Made by a program: the position numbers and the translations under genes. From contig JAKEKT010000002.1 of the NCBI GenBank assembly GCA_021495925.1, forward strand, positions 1-64,000: a stretch of 64,000 nt of DNA. Direction: 5' to 3'. Below the pieces are notes generated by a model that was given only the letters and a program-made list of their open reading frames with translations, was not told the origin of the DNA and did not search any database. Source of the stretch: Diplodia intermedia (Eukaryota; Ascomycota; Dothideomycetes; Botryosphaeriales; Botryosphaeriaceae). Below are positions 55,070 through 64,000 of the stretch, piece after piece (positions within the stretch are counted from its first letter, which is position 1; each line of letters begins with the position of its first letter).

Positions 55070-55575
55070 GGCGTCGCGTGCGGCGTGTTTGCAGCCTGCT
55101 CGGGAGAAAAAAAAATTAAGAAAGCGGCGGAGAAGGCGGGGATGGTCGACTTTTGCAGATCTTATCGATAGTGCGATGGCGTCACGCATGTCAACAGGAG
55201 AGCACCATGATCAGCAGTAGGACGGGAGCCATGCGCCATGCTTACCAAATGCACGCCGAACACTATCTCGACCTCGAGCACGCTATCAGCAGAGTTCGGA
55301 CATATTTCCTTGCATACACAACCTTTGCCTACTTGGACCATTGACATCGCCGTTTGGGGAGCCGTGACGCAAACACATTTCGAACATGTATACATCATCC
55401 ACTGACGCTCTCGACTTTAGATTTCCCAGCGGGTGGGCCATACGTTGGTTTCATTATGGGTCTCCAGGACTTATATATATAAGCACATATACCCACCAAC
55501 CCACAACAATCTCTTCCCTCCTCCAGGCGTAATCAAGCCCACGTCAAAGAAAAAGAAACCACCAGACCAGCAGCC
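55070..55575. other. Divergent promoter region, MDE1 / NmrA-like gene
   Basis: 506 bp. It contains an A run near 55110-55117 on the MDE1 side and a strong TATA box on the NmrA-like side. No gene was recognised. Confidence 0.45.
55471..55482 (+). promoter_or_regulatory. TATA box of the NmrA-like gene
   Basis: TTATATATATAA, 94-105 bp upstream of the ATG at 55576. It is the clearest TATA element in the window and suggests inducible expression. Confidence 0.65.
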
Positions 55576-56580
55576 ATGCCCAAAACCGCCATCACCGGCG
55601 CCTCCGGCAAACTCGGCGGCGCCGTCCTCCGCAACCTGCTCTCCCACGCCCTCATCCCGGCCCACGACATCGTCGTCACAACCTCCTCCGGTCCCACCAA
55701 CCCCGACGACGACGACCCGCGCTGGCAGCACGCCCGCTCCCTCGGCGTCGCCGTCCGCCACGCCAGCTACGACGACCGGGGCTCCATGGAGGCCGCCTTC
55801 CGCGGCTGCTCGCGCCTCCTGCTCGTGTCGACGCCGCGCATCAGCATGGACTTCGACGACGACGCGCCTCCCGGCGCGGCCGGCCGCGAAGCCCACCACT
55901 TCGCCGCCATCGACGCCGCGCGCGCGGCCGGCGTGCGGCGCGTGTACTACACCTCGCTCGGCTTCGGCGACGACAGCAAGGCGGGCGTGATGCGCGCGCA
56001 CAACCGGACGGAAGCCTACCTGCGCGGCCTGTCCGACGACATCGCGCACACGATCATCCGCGAGGGCCTGTACAACGAGTCCTGGCCGCTGTACCTCGGC
56101 CACGGCGACCTGTCCGGCTCCGATGACGACCGCGCCGAGATCGTCGTCGCGGGCGACGGCGCCATCAGCTGGGCTGCCATCGACGACCTGGGCCTCGCGA
56201 CCGCCACCATCCTGGTCGCGGGAGGGGAGGACGACGACGACGACGACGACGACGGGAAACGGTACGCCGGCGCCACCGTGACGCTGGCGACCACGGCGCC
56301 CGTGACGCTGCGCGAGGTCGCGGCCATGGTGTCGGCGGCCAAGGGGCGCCGGGTGGAGCTGAAGCTCGTCGGCCGCGCCGAGCACGAGAGGTACTACGTC
56401 GAGCGGCGTGGGATCGGGGAGGCCGCGTACGTCAGGTGGTGGTCGACGACGTACGACGCCCTGCGGGACGGCGAGTGCGAGAAGAGGGATCCGTTGCTGG
56501 AGCGGATCCTGGCCGGGTATGACGGCCGCAGGCCCAAGCCGATCCGGGAGACGATAGAGGAGATGTTTGCGCGACGGTGA
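55576..56580 (+). CDS. NmrA-like NAD(P)-binding reductase (atypical SDR)
   Basis: Intronless, 334 aa. The N-terminal Rossmann loop is TAITGASGKLGGAVLRNLL, followed by a cofactor strand (DIVVTTSSG), a second glycine-poor strand (CSRLLLVSTPRISM) and VRRVYYTSLGFGD, where Tyr/Ser sit at the usual place but no SDR Tyr-x-x-x-Lys is seen. ISWAAIDDLGLATATIL is the typical NmrA/QOR2 segment. An Asp run (EDDDDDDDDG, from a GAC repeat) interrupts the loop near residue 220. Relatives are NAD(P)H quinone reductases (QorB type) or redox sensors like NmrA. It lies ~1.6 kb from another quinone reductase gene. Third positions are almost all G or C. Confidence 0.85.
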   Translation: MPKTAITGASGKLGGAVLRNLLSHALIPAHDIVVTTSSGPTNPDDDDPRWQHARSLGVAVRHASYDDRGSMEAAFRGCSRLLLVSTPRISMDFDDDAPPGAAGREAHHFAAIDAARAAGVRRVYYTSLGFGDDSKAGVMRAHNRTEAYLRGLSDDIAHTIIREGLYNESWPLYLGHGDLSGSDDDRAEIVVAGDGAISWAAIDDLGLATATILVAGGEDDDDDDDDGKRYAGATVTLATTAPVTLREVAAMVSAAKGRRVELKLVGRAEHERYYVERRGIGEAAYVRWWSTTYDALRDGECEKRDPLLERILAGYDGRRPKPIRETIEEMFARR

Positions 56581-57303
56581 GAGCGCCGGTCTCTGTCTTC
56601 GCCGTCGTTCGGGCGGACCTTGTATCGCATATCCCCCATCCCGAAGGCATTCCGACTGTAGCAACAATATCCAAGCCTTGCTCACCCAGCTAAATGTAAA
56701 TGACCGGTATGGGGACAATGGCATGAGCTCTTGGAACTGCATTTAGAGAGAAGCAGACAGGTGCGTGGATTGGCAAGCTTCACTGTACAAACATACATGC
56801 AGCTTTTGGAAGTTGATTTGTCGATTTCCGTCTAGCCCTTTGTCACCAATGCTAGAAGTCCCCCCTTCAAGTAATGAGTTTATCTCGCTTTGTTTTGCAT
56901 CACTTTGCTCCCTCTATTTGAAGGGAAGATCTGTGAACGCATTTCAACCAACCATCCATCATCCATCACTGCCGTTTCACGCCGTAAAACTCTTATGTAC
57001 AATGTCCAACCGGATGAGAGAAAGAATAGGGAGGAAGGCACCAGTAAAGTTCGGGAATTATCTCGGCCATGCTGCAAATAGCTGGCGGCACCTGGGAACG
57101 AAAGGTAAAGAAGTGAAAGAGAAATCTGGACCCCACAAGCTGCCGTGAAAATTTGGGGAAAGGGGGGCTGATACCTCGAAAAGTTCAAAGACCGACGTGC
57201 TTTTGCTGATATTCGCCACATTGACCGGGACACGCAGGGGGTGCGTGCGCACCATTGAGTGCGGCCATTTTGGAAGGGTTATGTAGACGCCATAGAAAGA
57301 TTC
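56581..57303. other. Convergent 3' intergenic region
   Basis: It holds the 3' flanks of the NmrA-like and PWWP genes. It is AT-richer than its surroundings and no gene was recognised. Confidence 0.45.
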
Positions 57304-59399
57304 TTAAGCGGTAGCGGTAGCCTCAGCGGATTTCTCGTCTGCCTTGCCCTCTTCCTTTGCAGTTTCAATGCTTTCTGCTGCAGGCTTGTCTGCGTCTTTA
57401 ACATCTTCCATGGCGACGTCACCTGTTTCGTTGGCCTTAACGTCCTGGGGCTTAGGCTCGTCAGTCTTGGCCTCCTCAGGCTTGATCTCGGCAGGAGCAT
57501 CCGCAGCATCCTTCATCTCGACGTCTTTCGCAGGCTCCTCTGCCTTGGATTCAGCCTGAGGTTCCTCAGACTTCGGCTCTTCGGTCTTAGGTTCCTCAGT
57601 CTTCGGCTCCTCAGTGGTGGCTTTATCCGACTTGGCCTCAGCCGTGTCCTCCTTGGCCTCGACACCGTTGGCCTTCGTCTCGCCGCTCACGTTCTTTCCC
57701 CAGGCATTGAGCAGATCAGTAGAACGCTTCTTGAAGTTGTAAACCTCTTCCTTGGGGATAGAATCCAGCTTGATGATCGCCTTCAAGACCTTGTTGATCT
57801 TCGTATCCTTAATGATCTTCTCCTCAAGGTCTTGGTGTGACTCAAGCTGAGTGAAGTACTCGGCCATCTGTTGCATCTCTTCCTCTTTGGGAGTCTGATC
57901 GCGGGTCAGGAACCCCTTTTGGAGACGGTGACGGAGGTACAGGACTATATTTGCTGGTTAATTTTCGTCTTGTGCAAAGGATGGATGCATATTCGCAACA
58001 ACTTACTGGCCTTGGAGCGCTTCTCAAACTTTGCCTCGGGAGTGAGCTCTTCTTCGACTGGCTTGGGTGTGGCCGATTCCTCAGACTTCTTGGAGCTCTT
58101 CGCCTTCGAAGCCGGGGTCTTCTTTGTCTTCGTGCTTGAAGAGTCCGCCGGCGTCTTGGGGCCATTGACCTTCAGCTTGGTCTTAGGAGTCTTTGCGGGC
58201 TAGGAAATCTTAGTTACGTGTTCACAATTAGGAAAACCATAGGCTTACCTTGTCATCGTCAGCGTCGGCATCAGTCTTCCTCTTCTTAGCACTCTTCTTG
58301 CTTGCGGAGTCAGAGCTACCAGCTGCATCCTCCATCTCTACGTCTTCGGTACCGGCCTTGCTCTTTCTCTTGCCCTTCTTGGCAGCCTTTTCAGCCTTTT
58401 CCGCTTCCTTGGCCGCACGCTCTTCTGCGTCCTCGGCCATCGCTTTTTCGTGATCCATAAGAAGCTGCTTGAAATACTCAAGGCTCTGGCCTTCAGCGGC
58501 GACTTTCCAGGCCTCCCAAAGGTTCTTCGCTTTCTTGCCCTGATCGTTATTTTCGACCGCCTTCTTCACCTCGTCGAGGTCGAGACGGGTGAGGTCGGTG
58601 TTGACTTGCCATGCGCTGCGCGTCGTGTTAGAATCCTGTCCAAAAGCGAAGGGGGGAGCGAACTTACAATTCGTTGGTACCCAGAAACATGACCGGATAC
58701 CTGCGGTCACGGACGTTTTTGCCATTGTCGGCGAAATCCTCGCGATAGGTTCCATCAGGCCGGATTGCGCTGACGGGTCGCTTGGTAAGCAGTGTTTCAG
58801 GGAGCATACCCTCATCGCAGATGATCACGGGCCAGGCAGCGTAGCCCTTCATCCTAGCCCACCAGTAGGTACCGGGCTGAACGTCGAGGTTGATATTGGC
58901 CATGGACTTCTTGCTCTTGAGCTGCTTCTTTCCCCCCTTATCGCCACCGGTGGACTTGCGCCTGCCATTGGATGTTGGCGCACCGTTGGCATCGTTGCCA
59001 GCCTCAGCTCCTGGATGGTTGTCAGCAAATGTGTCAAACTCTCGCAACGGCGAGACTCGTAGCTCGTCCGATGGCTTCCTGACCTGTGTCCTTTTCTTCG
59101 GCGTTGTCGCCATCCTTGTCCGACGTAGCCGGCTCTCCGACGCTGGTAGAAGTGGGCTCCTCAGCGGGAGGCTGGACTAGACCAAGTGACATCTCGTCAG
59201 TATCGTCGCTTACGGGCGCACGCTCGGTGTGCCACTCACCCGCTGAAGTAGAGTCGGGGTTGGTATCGTCTTTGGGGGCGGCTGCCACGCCATCGGTGGT
59301 CGCGTCAGCCGTGGTGGCCCTCACCTCGACAGCAGGCGTCGAGGTCTCGTCGGGCTTGGGCGAGGCGGCAGGAGCCGGAGCAGCAGCCTGGTCGGCCAT
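57304..59399 (-). CDS. PWWP-domain chromatin protein (Ioc4/LEDGF-like)
   Basis: Five exons: 59399-59084, 59010-58668, 58615-58249, 58199-58007 and 57944-57304 (619 aa); all four joins keep frame. A disordered acidic N-terminus (~125 aa) leads to the PWWP domain: GTYWWARMKGYAAWPVIICD, then RYPVMFLGTNEFAWQVNTDL completed across the second intron. Lys-rich and Glu-rich linkers and a second basic region follow. Then comes a helical domain that resembles the TFIIS N/LEDGF integrase-binding fold (ILYLRHRLQKGFL, INKVLKAIIKLDSIPKEEVY, DLLNAWGK). The C-terminal ~110 residues are Glu/Lys/Thr/Pro with a TEEPK repeat. PWWP proteins read H3K36 methylation; Ioc4 recruits the Isw1b remodeller in yeast. The first intron uses a GTCAGG donor with a good CTGAC branch site. 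Confidence 0.9.
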
Positions 59400-61953
59400 T
59401 GTGGTGGATTGGGTCGACACGCGAGATCTGATGTAGGGCGGCTCGAGAGCGACGCGTTGGGGGTGTGCGGCGTGGGCGTAAACAAGGGTCGCAGTCGTGG
59501 AGCGCGACGGGGAGGGTGGTGCGATGATGGCGAGGTAGGATAGGAGGATGGAAGGCGATGAGGTTGATGTTCGGGCGTGGGTAGAGGAGGGTGGGAGGAT
59601 GGGCCTTGGGGTTTTCAGAAGGTCGGGGAAGAACGACGACGGAAAATGTGCCCAGGTGCTTAGTCAAGGCGGCGACGCGACGCGAACGGACGTCGCAACG
59701 CGATGCGCGACACAACACGGCCGAACAGAGCAACCAATTGCGCCGAGCGTGCAGGTCGCGTGTCGGTCGTCCGGCAGAGCAGCGAGCCTGGTCGAGTGAG
59801 GAGTCGCGTGCGAAAGGCTTGGGCGGCTGAGGGTTCGCTTCGGCGAGAGGAGCGGCGCGCATCAAAACCAACTTGCCCGAGCTTCCGCGTGGTTGCCTGC
59901 AAGAGTGAATGAGCCTCGGGCGGCGACGCGCTGCCTCACCGAGTCTTTGTCGATCGACCTGCGCCGTATCGCGCCATCAGCCGGGCTGGAGGCATCCATC
60001 ACGACCTGTCCGCCCAAGCGGGGTAGCTCTGTCTCCACGCGTCACGGGCGCGGGAGCCGGCCACGCCACACCAGCGCTGCGCTCCGGGGGAGGTTGCCGA
60101 ACACCAGATAAGGAAAGCCGGTCATGTTTCCAGATATTCAATTATTTCGTATTTGCTACCTCAATGTCTGGCTGTGCGGGTAGCAGTTCCGCATCTGTCA
60201 CATGTTATCAGATGCGCATCATGGGGGATTGGAGAGTACTTGCCCATTCAACAGGACCACCCCTTCCCCGGCCCAAGCCCCTTGTCTTCGCACCCAAGTT
60301 CGTTTCCTTGCTCTTGCAACCTCATTGAAGCCGTCCTTTCATTTGCAGTCCATGAACCGGGTGGGGGGGTCGTGGTGCGAAAGGTGCGTCTGTTGTGAGA
60401 TAGTGGGAAGACTTCGAAAAAGAAAGGGAAATCTGCGCTGGACGGGGCATGACCATGCAGAAGGAAACGCAGGAATTGAGAACCCGTTCCGAACGACTGG
60501 TCCGTGGCTCCGGTAAAGCGATTCATTGGAAATCAACCAGCCGGAGCTTGCAAGGGTGAGGAAATGAAAAGGACGAGACGAGAGCGTGCACTACGTGACA
60601 GGACCAGCCCCAAAACGACTGACCAGCAGAATCTTACCGCTCGCATTCTTGGTGGTCCTTGTGGGACGAGTTGTTTCGAATACAGACATCGTGACACTTC
60701 GCTCCAGACGTTCGCCGTCCACACGGTTTTCAAAGCAGAAGTCGCGAAGAGTGGTGCTTCGGCGTATGCTCCGACAGACTACGTGTTGTCAAGATATTAC
60801 GCGGGATTCAACGCACGCTCACCTCCGCTGGACCAGGGTTGCTTGCGCGGCAGTGTCCCGCAAAGACGGCATTGTAGACGGCGGGGGCCTGATACAGAGC
60901 GTAGCAGGTTGTTTCCCTTGACAGGCGCGGGCCCCTACGTAGCGCTAATGCACAACCTCCAACAATGCGTGTCCGCTCTGTGTCCACACCAAACGCTGGC
61001 CCGGCGTCGCCTCGATGAGACTGGCCATGTGTCCGGCAGCGACCCGGGGGCGTATATAAGTAGGACCTGGCGATTGAGTCGGCGGTGGGAGCGATGGCTA
61101 AGCTCCCATGGCGGGGCGACGTGTGGTCAAATTCCGGGGGCTAGGTGCGAGACGTAGGGCGGGTCAAGGCGACCAGGACGTGTTGGGCATTTGCGGCACG
61201 CGGCGATGGCTCGACCAAAGCGGGCTCGCATCGCTGTGAAAAAGTTTGGTTTAGGTCGTGGACTTGGGTGTGCCGGGCTGGGGCTGGCGTGTCCAGGTCC
61301 GAGCGGATAGCGGGCTCAAGTTGGCGGGAGTCTCGCTTGCTTAGTCAAAGGCACCACGTGAATCCTGAGGACCTGACACGCCGTTTTCTCCAACGTTTTC
61401 CCAGGGACATGCTGCGAGATTATTTGCCTGAATCTGCATGTAGGCATGCGAAAACCGGGTGCCAGACTCCTGACTCGCGGGACCGGCTGTCCGCGCCAGT
61501 GTATATGCTTATCGATGTCAGATCTAAATCTGGAGCCATGGGGAAGCAGACAAGCAAGGGCCCCTGTGACCGTTCCCTCCAAACAGGAATCTCCAGTTTA
61601 ACTTTTGACTGTCACAGCTGAGCTGTCGCTTGGTCAGTCACGTCAGCCATACCACGTCATCCAATACCGGCATGCAAGTGTCACTGCGAGGGAATGAAAT
61701 CGTGATTTCTAGGTCATCATTGGCCCTGTGTTGAATGCTGGTTTGGCCATCTCCACCAGACGATCTGCCTGACTGGAACCGTTCAGAATTGTCCATGACG
61801 TATCACAGCCCAAATCCTGCCGGTGCTTTGCTTCATCCGCAACGCAAAAGTCCCAAACGCCTGTCTCATGCTCCCTTCCAAGCAATATGCCCGACTCCGC
61901 CTCTAGTGTCACCGTTGTTCTCAACAGTGGCCCGGTCTATGTGCCATGCATTC
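59400..61953. other. 2.5-kb gene-free region with an orphan TATA box
   Basis: It starts as the promoter of the PWWP gene (59400-59900) and ends as the 3' flank of the CBS gene. No frame in it has convincing composition, an ATG and splice support together. A clear TATATAAG at 61053-61060 on the plus strand is not followed by a recognisable protein gene, so an unrecognised transcript is possible. No tRNA, rRNA or repeat array was seen. Confidence 0.45.
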
Positions 61954-62593
61954 TCAGGGTCTTCTCTTCACAAACTCCTCCAGATCCGACCTGGTGGCTA
62001 CTCCCAGCACGAAGCGCCTGCTCGCATCTGTTACAACCGCGAAGTCCTGCTTCTGGCCCTCCGTGCCCTTGCCCTCGAAGAATTCCTCGAGCTCCTCAAG
62101 GGGCGTATCCATCGTGATGACCTTGTAAACGCGGCCTTTGCGGCGGAAGCGCTGCATGGCGTCTCTGACAGGGCTTGTCTCCTGGACCTTCCCCTCCTTG
62201 AGCTGCTCTTTGAGACGCGGGATGTTGAGGTAGCCGAGAAGCGCACGGTTTTCCGGTGATACGACGGTCAGGTGCGTGTAGTCGCGCTCGAAGGCCGACA
62301 TGAGCGCGTGCGAAACTGGGTCGGTGGGCGAGACAGACAGGGCAGACGGCGGGTCCAGGTCCTCGACCGTGGCCTATACGCGGTCAGAGCCGGATACATC
62401 GGTGAGCTTTGCGCATGTCGGTTTTCGGAGGGGAGCACCGCGGGGCAGGTGGGCTGGGAGGGTGCCGGGGCGAAGGGAGCCCCGCCGACGATGACATGCG
62501 TGCACTTACCCCACGATATTTATCGGCCCACAGGGACGTCGTCGCAGGTGACACCCCGTTCGGGGTACTGGCGGGCATTGTGCTAGCGGCCAT
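61954..62593 (-). CDS. CBS-domain protein
   Basis: Two exons, 62593-62510 and 62373-61954 (167 aa), with a 136-bp intron (GTAAGT...TATAG) in phase 0. After SLWADKYRGATVEDLDPPSA come two CBS motifs. One is VSPTDPVSHALMSAFERDYT with HLTVVSPENRALLGYLNI. The other is RRKGRVYKVITMDTPLEELE with FAVVTDASRRFVLGVATRSD. A CBS pair binds adenine nucleotides and acts as a sensor. No partner domain is fused, so it may regulate another protein. An in-frame ATG at 62692 would add 33 residues; I prefer 62593 because the extra part has no family character. The gene lies 233 bp from the end of UBA3. Confidence 0.85.
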
Positions 62594-62826
62594 GGGAGCG
62601 TTGTTCAGCTTGTTGCGAGGAGGAATCCCCGTGTTGAGTTTTGAGTCAAAGAAACGGAATGACGTGGGGCGAGCATGTGAGGTGAGGCTCATGCAGGGTC
62701 GCCCGTCCTTTGCGAGTCAAATGCATCACAACACTTCACGATCAACTGTTCATTCATTTCAACTACCGCGCCCTTTTGAACGCCGATTAGCTATGCACAG
62801 CGCCATCGCATCTAGTACGGCCGGAT

Positions 62827-64000
62827 TCACTCCTTGAACACCAGCTTGAACTTGAACACCGTCAGAAACGCCGGATCGGTGACGGCGACTTCCTCTCCGC
62901 TCGCAAGCAATTCACTCAGCTTTCTCTTAAGGTTCGGTCGGGTCTGCTCTTCCAGACTAGGAGGGAATTGCTGGTAAAGCGTCTTAGCTTCCGACCGGAT
63001 GCTCGGCTTCTTGAATTGCCTACAGTCTTGTGATTAGTTTTGTTCCGGCGCGTTTCACAGCGAGTACTCACGTCTCCGGCCTCTCTGCAAGGCTTTCCAG
63101 GAACTCCTCCAACGAATTTGCCGAGTCGACGTCGAGTGTCCTAGCGAGGTTGCCGCAAATGGGGCAATCGTCCTTCTTCTCGTGCTCGAAAGTGTAAGTG
63201 TACACGCTGTCGTCGCCAGTGTAGTACATGTAGTTGCCATTCCCACTGTCAGGCATTCCAAGGGCAGGGTTAGTAGAGGTGGCGATCTTGAAGGCTTCAT
63301 TGCAGCATGCCGCGGCAACGATAGCATTGGTCGACGCAATCGCAGGGATGATGTTCTTGACCACGCCCTGCGTCATTGAATACGTGACGCCGGGGATGTT
63401 GAATTCTTTGGCACGGACGAGAGCCTTGTTGTAAAGCCAAGTGATGTGCTCAGGGTCGTCGGTGTCAAGAGTATCTCCCTTGCGCTCTTCTTCCCAAGCA
63501 ATGATGTGCGCCCACTCGATACAGTGCTGCGGCTGCCTTGGGATGGTAGCAAGTGTACAGAGAGGAACTGCAGCACGCGGGGCATGCATGTCCAGCTGGC
63601 ACTCGATGCAAGACGTCATGGTCGGAAGAATAACGCGTGCCTGGCCCTTGAAGCCTGAAGTCTGGCTTAGCAGTGGCCTTCACAGGTGAAACGACTGCGA
63701 AAGACAGCTTACCTTCGGTGCCACCATCGATCAACGGCTTCAGAGAGTCTGGGTTTTCGGCGTCGACCATATCAACAAGCGTGGCATTGATCCACCTGCG
63801 CGCCTCGATGCTGTCTAGGCCGCACACTACCATGGCAAACTGCAAGTAGAAATCCTCATCCTTGTCCTGGATTTTACCACAGTAAGGCGTGATTTTGACG
63901 CCCTTGACGCGCTTCTCCACAAAACGAGCTGCGACCTCGGCCTTGTACTTTCCAACATCGGACTGGCGGAAGAGGAACTGCCGATTGAGGTTTGAAACGT
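62827..64000 (-). CDS. UBA3: NEDD8-activating enzyme E1 catalytic subunit UBA3, partial
   Basis: Three exons are visible, read from the window edge: 64000-63713, 63654-63072 and 63019-62827. The gene continues beyond the window, so the 5' end with the nucleotide-binding loop is missing. The visible part starts at DVSNLNRQFLFRQSDVGKYK (ThiF fold) and continues FAMVVCGLDSIEARRWIN. ILPTMTSCIECQLDMH holds the first zinc-binding Cys pair; the catalytic Cys follows in GVTYSMTQGVVKNIIPA-type context or nearby. The second pair is DCPICG. The C-terminus LLASGEEVAVTDPAF with TVFKFKLVFKE is the ubiquitin-fold domain that recruits the E2 Ubc12. UBA3 pairs with Ula1 to activate Rub1/NEDD8 for cullin modification. 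The introns (58 and 52 bp) are standard. Confidence 0.93.

Noticed and set aside
60504..61157. 217-aa plus-strand frame in the 2.5-kb gap
   Set aside because: Its composition is Arg/Cys/Gly-rich in the way random GC-rich frames are, there is no recognisable segment, and the sequence of the gap shows no codon bias.
61145..61621. 158-aa frame just downstream of the orphan TATA box
   Set aside because: It starts with GTG and has no protein-like composition; it does not explain the TATA box.
1..64000. CRISPR arrays, prokaryotic operons, rRNA genes or intact transposons
   Set aside because: None was seen; the gene structure is eukaryotic throughout and no terminal repeats, integrase or reverse-transcriptase motifs were found.

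Overview
The window is a gene-dense stretch of nuclear DNA from a filamentous ascomycete (Pezizomycotina, probably Dothideomycetes). The evidence is short spliceosomal introns of about 48-136 bp with GT-AG ends and CTAAC/CTGAC-like branch sites, a fungal myosin I with an acidic tail, a homologue of the Alt a 7 flavodoxin allergen family, fungal-type Cdc5/Polo, STE20-like and RRN3 proteins, and no prokaryotic features. All protein genes were rebuilt here by joining exons. Exon coordinates are in the entries, and reading phase was checked arithmetically at each join.

Layout. 0-17.6 kb: the end of an acidic small protein; a DUF202 membrane protein; a Q-rich coiled-coil protein; an NTF2/SnoaL-like protein; a polytopic alpha/beta-hydrolase; a ZRC1-type zinc transporter; a single-TM hypothetical; an unrecognised multi-exon gene; and an OPA3 protein that shares a 393-bp divergent promoter with the next gene. 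18-36 kb: Polo kinase, myosin I, a DsbA-like thiol protein, a secreted FAS1 protein, a conserved hypothetical, a Ted1/Cdc1-type GPI-remodelling phosphoesterase and a secreted L-amino-acid oxidase. 36-49 kb: a mitochondrial PPR-like protein, a 1260-residue STE20-like kinase, a tiny glycine-zipper-like protein, RRN3 (Pol I factor) and an intron-containing tRNA-Gln(CTG). 49-53 kb: a decayed island with a frameshifted NLR-type TPR remnant and a 14-bp minisatellite. 53-64 kb: a flavodoxin-like quinone reductase, the methionine-salvage dehydratase MDE1, an NmrA-like reductase, a PWWP chromatin protein, a 2.5-kb gene-free gap, a CBS-domain protein and the 3' part of UBA3 (NEDD8 E1), which runs off the window.

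Most genes are single-copy housekeeping genes: growth and cytokinesis (Polo, myosin I, STE20-like kinase), rRNA synthesis (RRN3), neddylation (UBA3), secretory-pathway remodelling and mitochondria. No secondary-metabolite cluster or intact transposon was seen.

The most interesting signal is at the 3' end of the flavodoxin quinone reductase gene (53099-53836). Its TGA stop is followed at once by CTA, a known leaky stop context in fungi and animals. The same frame then stays open for 62 codons and ends in a C-S-I-M prenylation box before TAA at 54023. This predicts a rare membrane-anchored isoform of an otherwise soluble enzyme. Other points worth checking are an isolated ATG-only first coding exon in myosin I, 3n introns without stops in three enzymes (one inside the polo box), and a tandem motif array in the STE20-like kinase.
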